From: an uncultured Acidobacteriota bacterium
GTDB taxonomy: Bacteria; Acidobacteriota; Blastocatellia; Pyrinomonadales; Pyrinomonadaceae
Assembly (NCBI GenBank): GCA_937871585.1
Contig: CALMPJ010000183.1
Location: forward strand, 1-33,139
Length of the DNA stretch: 33,139 nt
Direction of reading: 5' to 3'
Shown: positions 1-6,752 of the stretch, in pieces
Layout: every line of letters starts with the position of its first letter
Position numbering within the stretch: position 1 is the first letter of the stretch
Translations under genes and position numbers: made by a program
The notes under the pieces: model-generated
Told to the model about the DNA's origin: nothing
Databases searched by the model: none
What the model saw: only the letters and a program-made list of their open reading frames with translations

Positions 1-537
1 AATCCTAAGTCCGGATTCGGCACCGCGAAGTCAGAACCGGGAGCGATAGCGACTGGGCTCCCAAACGGCGAGCAACCCGAGCTCGTAATCGGCTCAAAGG
101 TGATCACCTCATTCGGCAACATCGGCACGATCGAAAAGATGGACAAAGAGATCGCCGAGGTGCTTGTCGGCAATCTGCGTTTACGAGAAAAATTAACCGA
201 TCTTCGACCGACTGAGTCCAAAGCCCAAAGCCCAAAGTCCAAGGTTCGCACAACCGAAACATCTTTGGACATTGGACGAGAGACCTTGGACACGGGAGCC
301 GAACTGAACCTCATCGGCCGCACCACAGCCGACGCCGAATACGAACTCGACCGCTTCATCGACGAAGCCTATATGTCCCGCACGCCTCGGGTGCGCATCA
401 TCCACGGCTTCGGCACCGGCGCACTGAAAAACTACGTCCACCACTTCCTAAAAACCAGCGACCTAGTAGCAAAATTCGAATTCGCCCCATCGTCCCAAGG
501 CGGCCACGGCGCTACAATTGCGGAGATAAAGCTATGA
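1..537 (+). CDS. mutS2: Endonuclease MutS2, C-terminal part (Smr domain), 5' end cut by window
   Basis: The frame is open from base 1, so only the last 178 residues are seen. They hold the small beta domain after the MutS2 coiled coil (GSKVITSFGNIGTIEKMD), a Ser/Lys/Thr-rich linker at about residues 70-95, and a C-terminal Smr domain with HGFGTGAL and the end motif GGHGATIAEIKL. MutS2 is a MutS-like ATPase whose Smr domain has nuclease activity; it acts on recombination intermediates or collided ribosomes. The usual LDLRG of the Smr domain reads LNLIG here, so the acidic residue of that motif is absent while HGxGTG is intact. A heptamer repeat lies in the linker. The stop codon overlaps the next gene's start (ATGA). 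Family call is secure; nuclease competence is not. Confidence 0.88.
   Translation, partial: NPKSGFGTAKSEPGAIATGLPNGEQPELVIGSKVITSFGNIGTIEKMDKEIAEVLVGNLRLREKLTDLRPTESKAQSPKSKVRTTETSLDIGRETLDTGAELNLIGRTTADAEYELDRFIDEAYMSRTPRVRIIHGFGTGALKNYVHHFLKTSDLVAKFEFAPSSQGGHGATIAEIKL
216..291. repeat. Heptamer tandem repeat with inverted copies inside the mutS2 linker
   Basis: Four head-to-tail 7-mers, GTCCAAA, GCCCAAA, GCCCAAA, GTCCAAG, lie at 216-243. Reverse-complement copies follow at 264-270 (TTTGGAC), 272-277 (TTGGAC) and 285-291 (CTTGGAC). The array encodes the low-complexity linker before the Smr domain. It could fold as an imperfect hairpin. Because the unit is 7 bp, gain or loss of one copy would shift the reading frame. 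Confidence 0.7.
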
Positions 538-1193
538 GATCGCTATTAGTACTAGTTGTGTTGCTCTCAACGCTCGCGACCATCGGCCAAGACAAACCGC
601 AAGCCGAACTTGTTGATGAATTCGGTCCGATTCAGTGCGATGAGTTACTCGCCCGAATAGACAATCTTGCTATTCGAGTTCGAAACGATCCGGCGACCAA
701 AGGCGTCGCGGTTATTTCCGGTTCGAACACGCACTTGATCGAGAAACTTCAGCTAGAGATACGTCTCACCTCAGGCATCCGTCGGCACGGAGCTGATATA
801 AGATCTATTGTCACCGTAGTCCGAGGAAAAGAAGAAGGTAAGACGCTTGTGCAATTTTGGGTGGTGCCATCAGGCGCCGAAGAACCAGCACGATCGGCTT
901 CCAAATGGAATCTCTCGATCCCGACACAAAATAAGCTAATTGACTTTCATGCGGACAATGATGCTATATGCTACTACCTGACCGTTCATGAGTATTTGCG
1001 AGAACTCTTGGACGCTAACCCAAAGCTTCGAATCAAAGCCGTTGTTGGCGAAACTAGTCTGAAAAGGTTTCGTAACAAAGCCGCTATTCTACGACAGGCG
1101 TTCGGTTCGTACGATTCCCGCCGCTTGCGTATCGTACGCAAACGCGAATTTGCGTACTACGATACACTAACAAATTACTACCTTATGCCCTGA
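534..1193 (+). CDS. Exported protein of unknown function (WVVPxGAE family)
   Basis: This is a 219-residue protein with a signal peptide (MRSLLVLVVLLSTLATIGQ, cleavage near residue 19). No catalytic motif is recognised. The segment from about residue 30 to 123 has the pattern xCDE, KGVAVISG, an I-x4-G-x-D element and FWVVPSGAEEP. The truncated protein at the right edge of the window has matching landmarks (RCDE, an R-x-RG-x-D element, IWVVPAGAEAP), so the two appear to be distant members of one secreted family. The C-terminal 90 residues are rich in Arg/Lys and Tyr and have no counterpart there. The start overlaps the mutS2 stop codon, suggesting translational coupling. Confidence 0.75.
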   Translation: MRSLLVLVVLLSTLATIGQDKPQAELVDEFGPIQCDELLARIDNLAIRVRNDPATKGVAVISGSNTHLIEKLQLEIRLTSGIRRHGADIRSIVTVVRGKEEGKTLVQFWVVPSGAEEPARSASKWNLSIPTQNKLIDFHADNDAICYYLTVHEYLRELLDANPKLRIKAVVGETSLKRFRNKAAILRQAFGSYDSRRLRIVRKREFAYYDTLTNYYLMP

Positions 1194-1216
1194 ACGAGTT
1201 AGTTCATATCTAGTTT

Positions 1217-1250
1217 CCGCCAAACAATTTGAAGTTGACATAGTTGGCGG
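1217..1250. promoter_or_regulatory. Inverted repeat and -35-like hexamer upstream of the antitoxin gene
   Basis: CCGCCAA (1217-1223) and TTGGCGG (1244-1250) form a perfect 7-bp inverted repeat separated by 20 bases. A TTGACA hexamer (1235-1240) lies between the arms; the -10 that would go with it is poor. The repeat ends 19 bases before the antitoxin ATG, a position expected for an autoregulatory operator of a toxin-antitoxin module. The operator role is inferred. Confidence 0.4.
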
Positions 1251-1269
1251 TTCAATCGAAAATTCAATT

Positions 1270-1506
1270 ATGACATCAACTCTAGAAGTCAATTTGCCAG
1301 ACAGCGTCCACTTGAGTGATTTCAACCTCAAGATGATCTTGGCTGCAAAGCTTTTTGATCTGGGTGAATTGTCCTCAGGACAGGCCGCGAAGATGGTTGG
1401 CATCGGTCGGCGAGAATTTCTGGAGACCGTCGGCAAATATGGGGTTTCGATCTTTCAGTACGATGCTGAGGAACTGCGGCAAGATGTTGAGAGACTTAAG
1501 CGATGA
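1270..1506 (+). CDS. UPF0175-family small protein, probable antitoxin
   Basis: A 78-residue protein with the layout of the UPF0175 family: an N-terminal strand (TLEVNLPDSV), then helices carrying LFDLGELSSGQAAKMVGIGRREFLE, which look like a helix-turn-helix, and a C-terminal tail VSIFQYDAEELRQDVERLK. In this family the helix-turn-helix half is thought to bind DNA, and the acidic tail to contact the PIN-domain partner. Its stop overlaps the start of the PIN gene (ATGA), the usual antitoxin-first arrangement. The family call is firm; antitoxin activity follows from the pairing. Confidence 0.82.
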   Translation: MTSTLEVNLPDSVHLSDFNLKMILAAKLFDLGELSSGQAAKMVGIGRREFLETVGKYGVSIFQYDAEELRQDVERLKR

Positions 1507-1952
1507 AGTTGGTCATCGCTGGTGCTAGTTGTTTGATCGGTCTCGAGAATATGAATGAGGTCGAACTCCTTCGCGACCTTTACCAACAAGTGTTTGCGAC
1601 CCCGGAAGTCGCAGAAGAAGTTGGTGATTCCCTACCAAATTGGGTTCAGCTTCGTTCCAGTTCAAACAAGCTGCTAATAGACGATCTAACGACGAAACTG
1701 GAGATAGGCGAAGCCACGTCGATTGCCCTCGCTCTAGATATTCCTCAGAGCATCTTAATCATTGACGAGAAAAAAGGGCGACGTACTGCAACGGAATTAG
1801 GCATCGAGATCACCGGAACGTTCGGAATCCTCAAGAATGGAATCGATCTTGATTTGATCAAAGAACCAAATACTCTGATCGAGCGACTTGAGAATTCCGG
1901 TTTTCGCATCTCAGAAACACTTCGGTCGGAGTTAGTCGATAGGATCCACTAG
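1503..1952 (+). CDS. DUF3368-like PIN-domain protein, probable toxin with a missing catalytic Asp
   Basis: A 149-residue protein matching the DUF3368 group of PIN nucleases: N-terminal VIAGASCLIGL, central LEIGEATSIALAL, LIIDEKKGRRTATELG, ITGTFGILKNG and a C-terminal GFRIS. In PIN toxins the first motif normally reads V-I-S/A-D-A/T-S-P-L-I, where Asp binds the catalytic metal. Here that position (residue 7, codon 1521-1523, GGT) is Gly, one base away from GAT. The later acidic residues (Glu of GEA, Asp-Glu of IIDEKK) are kept. The protein is full length with no frameshift, so it may be an inactivated toxin or an antitoxin-binding remnant. It ends 2 bases before dnaG. Confidence 0.8.
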   Translation: MKLVIAGASCLIGLENMNEVELLRDLYQQVFATPEVAEEVGDSLPNWVQLRSSSNKLLIDDLTTKLEIGEATSIALALDIPQSILIIDEKKGRRTATELGIEITGTFGILKNGIDLDLIKEPNTLIERLENSGFRISETLRSELVDRIH

Positions 1953-1954
1953 CT

Positions 1955-3811
1955 GTGCTCTATCCTCAATACTTTATCGACGATCTAAAAAACCGTGCTG
2001 ATCTGGTGCGGATAATACAGCCGTATGCGGCGGATCTGAAGAAGAAGGGTGCGAATTGGATGGCGTGTTGTCCGTTTCATCAGGAGAAGACGCCTTCGTT
2101 TTCGGTGAATCCCGCGAAGGGATTTTACAAATGCTTCGGTTGCGGCAAGGGCGGGACAGCGTTCAATTTTGTGATGGAGATGGAAGGTTTGAACTTTCCC
2201 GAGGCCGTCAAGCGTGTTGCCGAGATGAGCGGCGTTCAGCTGCCCGAACCTGTCGATGACCAGAAATTCGAGCGTTCGAAAAAGCAGCGTGAAGAGAAGA
2301 AACAGTTAGCCGATCAGGTCGTTGCGCTGAATCAGGTCGCTCTCGAATTTTGGGAGAAAGAGCTGGAAACGGGGAAGGGTGAAAGGGCGAAAAAGGCTCG
2401 GGAATATCTCGTTCAGCGTGGTATTTCTGAAGAAGTTCAGAAGAAGTTTCGCATCGGATTTTCGCCTGATAGTTGGGATGGTTTGATCAACGTACTTCGC
2501 GATTTTGGCGCGGATGACAAGCTGATAGCGCAAAGCGGCTTGGTCTCGGTAAACGAAGAGAAAGACAGGACTTACGACCGTTTTCGTGGGCGAATAATGT
2601 TCCCTGTTCTGGATGTGAACGGTCGACCTGTGGCGTTTGGTGCTCGCGGAATGACGGCCGAAGATCAGCCGAAATATCTCAATTCGCCGGAAACTCCTGC
2701 ATACATAAAAGGCGAGCATCTTTACGGCCTGTTTCAGGGCAAAGACGAGATACGAAAGAAAAAGTTCGCGATCCTCGTCGAAGGTTATTTGGATCTAATT
2801 GCTCTCGCCCAGTTTGGCGTCACCAACGTTGCGGCGAGTTTAGGAACCGCGTTCACGCCTGAACAAGCGAAACTGTTGAATCGTTTCGCCGAGCGTGTCG
2901 TCATAAACTACGACGGCGATTCAGCCGGAATAAAGGCCGCGCGGCGTGCGATCGAACAGCTTTTGCCGCAGGATTTTGACGTTAAGGTTCTCGTATTGCC
3001 CGACGGCAAAGACCCTGACGATTTCATCCGCGAAAACGGAACCGAAGCCTACAATGCCGCGAGAGGCAAAGCCGAGCCGTTCCTTAGTTTTGCAATGCGA
3101 ACTTCGTCAAACGGCCGTAACCTCAATAATGCCAAGCAGAAAGCCGAGGCTATTGAGGATTTTCTGCCCGTCATCTCGACGATCAAGAACGCGATCCAGC
3201 AACGCGAGAGTTTCGATCAGGCGATGGAATACTTTTCGATCGAGGATGCCGGACTGAAGAAGCAGCTTTGGGATTCGCTTCGCCGAGACAATCGTGGGGT
3301 TCATCAGTTTCAAATGCAGCAGGTCGCCCGAGCCGTTCGCCCTAAACCGACTGTTGCTGAGCGCCGTCTGCTCGAATTGCTCGTACACGATGGGGAACTT
3401 CGCTCTCAGATCGTGCCGCAGATAGAGGAGAGCGATTACCACAATCTCGCAACTGCCGAGCTATACGCCGCTTTCGTCGCGATCTCTCGATCCGGCGGCG
3501 ACATCGATCCCGAGTCGCTTCTCGACCACATTGGCGACGACGAAGAAATGATCGATACGGCCCGTGATATCTTTGCGACTGCTCCAAAACGCGCCGATGA
3601 GACACCAATTGACGGTGCTTTGCGGGAAGCTGAAGGCTGTGTTCTAACGTTGCGAACGCTTGCGATCGCGAACCGAATTACCGAGCTCGGCCGCGATGCC
3701 GTTCTGGCTGAACAGTCCGGCGACACCGAGCTTTTCAACCAACTGGTTCACGAACAACTCGAACTCGAAAAAATACGTCGTAGTTTGCAACCGAATGTCG
3801 CTTTTATGTGA
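1955..3811 (+). CDS. dnaG: DNA primase DnaG
   Basis: A 618-residue primase that makes RNA primers for replication forks. The N-terminal CHC2 zinc domain has Cys39, His42, Cys60 and Cys63 (CPFHQEKTPSF, YKCFGC). The TOPRIM catalytic core follows, with Glu276 in LVEGYLDLIAL, the metal-binding DGDSAG at about residues 315-320, and DGKDPDDFI. The C-terminal 170 residues are the helicase-interaction domain. The start is GTG, chosen because MLYPQYFIDDLKNRADLV aligns with the normal DnaG N-terminus. It lies 2 bases after the PIN gene stop, so dnaG may be read through from the toxin-antitoxin promoter. It is followed by rpoD, as in the classical macromolecular-synthesis operon, but rpsU is absent. Confidence 0.96.
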   Translation: MLYPQYFIDDLKNRADLVRIIQPYAADLKKKGANWMACCPFHQEKTPSFSVNPAKGFYKCFGCGKGGTAFNFVMEMEGLNFPEAVKRVAEMSGVQLPEPVDDQKFERSKKQREEKKQLADQVVALNQVALEFWEKELETGKGERAKKAREYLVQRGISEEVQKKFRIGFSPDSWDGLINVLRDFGADDKLIAQSGLVSVNEEKDRTYDRFRGRIMFPVLDVNGRPVAFGARGMTAEDQPKYLNSPETPAYIKGEHLYGLFQGKDEIRKKKFAILVEGYLDLIALAQFGVTNVAASLGTAFTPEQAKLLNRFAERVVINYDGDSAGIKAARRAIEQLLPQDFDVKVLVLPDGKDPDDFIRENGTEAYNAARGKAEPFLSFAMRTSSNGRNLNNAKQKAEAIEDFLPVISTIKNAIQQRESFDQAMEYFSIEDAGLKKQLWDSLRRDNRGVHQFQMQQVARAVRPKPTVAERRLLELLVHDGELRSQIVPQIEESDYHNLATAELYAAFVAISRSGGDIDPESLLDHIGDDEEMIDTARDIFATAPKRADETPIDGALREAEGCVLTLRTLAIANRITELGRDAVLAEQSGDTELFNQLVHEQLELEKIRRSLQPNVAFM

Positions 3812-3877
3812 TAGAATGTTCGGTTTAGACTTGCTGGCGGATGTGAAACATTTCCTGACCCAAAAACGTTATTAAAT

Positions 3878-3891
3878 ATTGAATATTCAAT
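3878..3891. promoter_or_regulatory. Perfect 14-bp AT-rich palindrome upstream of rpoD
   Basis: ATTGAATATTCAAT is its own reverse complement and lies in the 118-base dnaG-rpoD gap, 38 bases before the rpoD ATG. It could be a regulator site or part of an rpoD promoter. No function can be read directly, and chance occurrence in AT-rich DNA is possible. Confidence 0.35.
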
Positions 3892-3929
3892 GATTTACGC
3901 CGCCTGCGAGCGTTGAGTATTTACAAGAT

Positions 3930-5663
3930 ATGGCTGATTACGACGAAAAAGAAGATTTGATGGATCGCTTGGTTGCTCTGGGCAAGCGGAAAAAATTCAT
4001 CAGCCTTGACGAGCTTCATCGTCAAATTCCGGAGAATATGATGTCGGCGGACGATCTCGAGGACGTCCTCGAGCGCCTTGAAGGCGCGAATATCTCGGTC
4101 GCCGAAACCGATGCACAACTGCTGGAGAAAGCTTCGAGCATCGTTCTCGATGATGAAGAAGCCGCCGCCGAGGAAGATGACGACGATCTCGACCTAGACC
4201 TTTCGGCTGGAGTTCTCGATAAGTCAAACGACCCTGTTCGCTTATATTTACGTGAAATGGGCGTCGTGCCTCTACTCAATCGCGAGGGCGAGGTCACGAT
4301 CGCGAAACGCATTGAGCGTGGGCAATTAAAGACTCATAAGGCAATTTCACGCTCGCCGATCGCGGTCGAACGTCTGCTGCAGATCGGTGACGACCTTGCT
4401 GCGGGCAAGGCGAGCATTCGCGAAACTGTTGTTTTTAGCGAACAAGCCGAGATCTCGCTTGAGGAAGACAAAGCCGAGGAATACATGCGTTGGACGCTCG
4501 AAGGCATTGGCAACATTCGCCAAAACTTCGCTGTCGCACTGAAAACTTGGGTCAATCTGATCAACGAACAGAAGAAGGTTGGCGACAAGAAGACCAAGAA
4601 ACTGATGAGCCTTCGCCGTCAAACGGCACGCCTTCGTCTCGACATTGCGCTTGAGATCAAGCACCTGAATCTCACCGAACGTGCATATCAGCTCCTGATC
4701 GGCTCGATCCGAAAGGTCGATGCCGAGATCAAGAAAGCCGACAAGCTGGTCACGAAATTCGAAGGCAAGCTCGCCAAAAAGCCTGCTGCTGCCGAAAAGA
4801 AGAAATTCACGGCTGAACTAGAAGAAGCTCGCGGCATCATCACCGCGATCGAAGAAAAATATCACTTGCCGGCCGTTGAGATCAAACGTTCGTACAAAGT
4901 GATCAGCGTTGGCGAATTCGAAACGAACAAAGCGAAACGCGAGTTGGTCGAGGCCAACCTTCGTCTCGTCGTGTCGATCGCGAAGAAATACACCAATCGC
5001 GGACTGCAGTTCCTCGACCTCATTCAAGAAGGCAACATCGGTTTGATGAAGGCCGTCGATAAGTTCGAATGGCGTCGCGGCTATAAGTTTTCAACGTACG
5101 CAACGTGGTGGATCCGACAGGCGATCACGCGTGCGATCGCCGATCAGGCTCGTACGATCCGAATTCCTGTTCACATGATCGAAACGATCAACAAACTGAT
5201 CCGAACTTCGCGTCTGCTTGTTCAGGAATTAGGCCGCGAACCGACGAGCGAGGAGATCGCAAAACGCATGGACATTCCGGTGTCCAAGGTGCGAAAGGTG
5301 CTTAAGATCGCTCAGGAACCGATCAGTCTTGAAACTCCGATCGGAGAAGAAGAAGATTCGCATCTCGGCGATTTTATCGAAGACCGCTCGATCTTGAATC
5401 CTGCCGAATCGGTGACCTTCTCGAATCTTCGTGAGATCACGGACGAGGTTCTCGCGACATTGACGCCGCGTGAGGAAAAGGTCATCAAAATGCGCTTTGG
5501 CCTTGGAAACACAGGCTCGGAGCACACACTCGAGGAAGTTGGCCAGCATTTCGCCGTTACTCGCGAGCGTATCCGACAGATCGAGGCAAAGGCATTGAGA
5601 AAACTCCGGCATCCGTCGAGGTCACGGCGGCTCAAAGCATTTCTCGAAGGAAAGCAAACTTAA
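3930..5663 (+). CDS. rpoD: RNA polymerase primary sigma factor (sigma-70, RpoD)
   Basis: A 577-residue housekeeping sigma factor. Region 1.1 is residues 1-60, followed by a very acidic linker (about 68-90). Region 1.2 is at about 98 ([17 protein letters not shown]). A non-conserved helical and Lys-rich insert occupies about 130-330. Region 2 holds [13 protein letters not shown] and the -10-melting segment [16 protein letters not shown]. Region 3 follows, and region 4 has the -35-binding helix-turn-helix [27 protein letters not shown]. It directs core polymerase to most promoters. The position after dnaG is conserved in many bacteria. I see no strong Shine-Dalgarno sequence before the ATG. A hairpin terminator follows 7 bases after the stop. 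Confidence 0.97.
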   Translation: MADYDEKEDLMDRLVALGKRKKFISLDELHRQIPENMMSADDLEDVLERLEGANISVAETDAQLLEKASSIVLDDEEAAAEEDDDDLDLDLSAGVLDKSNDPVRLYLREMGVVPLLNREGEVTIAKRIERGQLKTHKAISRSPIAVERLLQIGDDLAAGKASIRETVVFSEQAEISLEEDKAEEYMRWTLEGIGNIRQNFAVALKTWVNLINEQKKVGDKKTKKLMSLRRQTARLRLDIALEIKHLNLTERAYQLLIGSIRKVDAEIKKADKLVTKFEGKLAKKPAAAEKKKFTAELEEARGIITAIEEKYHLPAVEIKRSYKVISVGEFETNKAKRELVEANLRLVVSIAKKYTNRGLQFLDLIQEGNIGLMKAVDKFEWRRGYKFSTYATWWIRQAITRAIADQARTIRIPVHMIETINKLIRTSRLLVQELGREPTSEEIAKRMDIPVSKVRKVLKIAQEPISLETPIGEEEDSHLGDFIEDRSILNPAESVTFSNLREITDEVLATLTPREEKVIKMRFGLGNTGSEHTLEEVGQHFAVTRERIRQIEAKALRKLRHPSRSRRLKAFLEGKQT

Positions 5664-5670
5664 CGACAAA

Positions 5671-5698
5671 AGGCGGGTCTTATGGCTCGCCTTTTTTT
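5671..5698 (+). terminator. Rho-independent terminator after rpoD
   Basis: AGGCGGG and CTCGCCT pair over 7 bp (one G-U) around an 8-base loop and are followed by a run of T (5693-5698). The same stem is used at 6673-6699. Confidence 0.85.
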
Positions 5699-5851
5699 GT
5701 TTGATATCATTCGACCTGATGCATTCGCCGACTTGTGAAAGAAGCGAAGTAATGGACAAATCGATGCAACCTTTATAGGATATTCGAGTCACTAATACAC
5801 GTTGTAACAGATCGGTGAGAGCCATTACTTGGCATTTATCGGAGGGAGGAA

Positions 5852-6625
5852 ATGTATAGGTTCTCTAAAGTTCAAAAAATCGTATCGGCTGTCGCTTGCT
5901 GTATCGTGCTCTTGATCGTTTGCTCGACAGGTTGGGCACAAACGTCCGGTTCGGGCGGAAAGGCAATTGATCTTACCCGATCGATCGCCTGGCTTCGAGC
6001 CGACACCGAGAAGAGGCTTCCCTATTGGAAAGAGATATTTTCGGCCCTAGGAATGGAATCCTCGTACGATCCTGACGCGATCGCAGGCTTCTGTTTGCGA
6101 GGCGGCAGCTCTGCAATGGAATGTCAGATCGGGGCGATAAGCGGTTTGATCGCATTTCAGAAGATACATGGCGACAAAGTTCTCGACGAAGCTCTTCCAA
6201 AATTGCAATCACTGCTTCTAGATTTTCAAAATTGTGAGTCTGATGGCTCGTGTACCGAACTTGAAGATGAATTAAAAGAACTTACGGATCAGGTCGAAGC
6301 CCCGCCAACTAACGTCGGTTCGTATGATCCTGAGAAGGTCTATTCTGAGTGTTTAGCAGAGCAAGATCCGAAAAACCCTTGTACAAAGCAGTTTTGTATT
6401 AACACGGCCTTGAACGGCGGTTCGTTCGTTCTGCTGCTTACGATGAATAATACGGATCCGTCAAAACCGTTGACGCCTCAACAAAAGCAGAACGAACAGA
6501 GAAAGGAGAGGCTGGTCGCCGCTATGAATCGACTTGCTAAGATCGCACAAGCTACGGCGTTGGACAAAAGGTGCGATATGTCGAAGTTCGTTCCGTCGGT
6601 CGAGAAACCGGCGACGCCCTTCTGA
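5852..6625 (+). CDS. Exported cysteine-containing protein of unknown function
   Basis: A 257-residue protein with a basic N-terminus, hydrophobic core and a cleavage site after about residue 29 (STGWAQ). The mature part holds eight cysteines (FCLRG, MECQ, NCES, SCTE, SECL, PCTK, QFCI, RCDM), an even number that would allow four disulfides outside the cytoplasm. The rest is mostly helical and polar with a Gln/Lys/Arg-rich stretch near residue 210. I recognise no family. The start is set by an unusually strong ribosome-binding site (GGAGGGAGG at 5841-5849). The gene is flanked by terminators on both sides, so it is probably transcribed alone. Confidence 0.75.
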   Translation: MYRFSKVQKIVSAVACCIVLLIVCSTGWAQTSGSGGKAIDLTRSIAWLRADTEKRLPYWKEIFSALGMESSYDPDAIAGFCLRGGSSAMECQIGAISGLIAFQKIHGDKVLDEALPKLQSLLLDFQNCESDGSCTELEDELKELTDQVEAPPTNVGSYDPEKVYSECLAEQDPKNPCTKQFCINTALNGGSFVLLLTMNNTDPSKPLTPQQKQNEQRKERLVAAMNRLAKIAQATALDKRCDMSKFVPSVEKPATPF

Positions 6626-6672
6626 CATCGACCAACCTCCGCGTCTTTCGGATACACCTTATTTGATCGTTG

Positions 6673-6699
6673 AGGCGGGTTATTCTGCTCGCCTTTTTC
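6673..6699 (+). terminator. Rho-independent terminator
   Basis: AGGCGGG (6673-6679) and CTCGCCT (6688-6694) form a 7-bp stem with an 8-base loop, followed by T-rich sequence. It ends the transcript of the 5852-6625 gene. The stem is identical to the one after rpoD, while the loop differs. Confidence 0.8.
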
Positions 6700-6752
6700 A
6701 TTTTCCATAACAACACAGTGTAGAATTCTCGTGTTCTCATATTGTTTCGTAC

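Noticed and set aside
193..444. Minus-strand ORF inside mutS2 and many similar opposite-frame ORFs in dnaG, rpoD, kdpA/B, ftcD and glyQS
   Set aside because: They lie wholly within well-supported genes, show no domain, start context or conserved motif, and are frame shadows.
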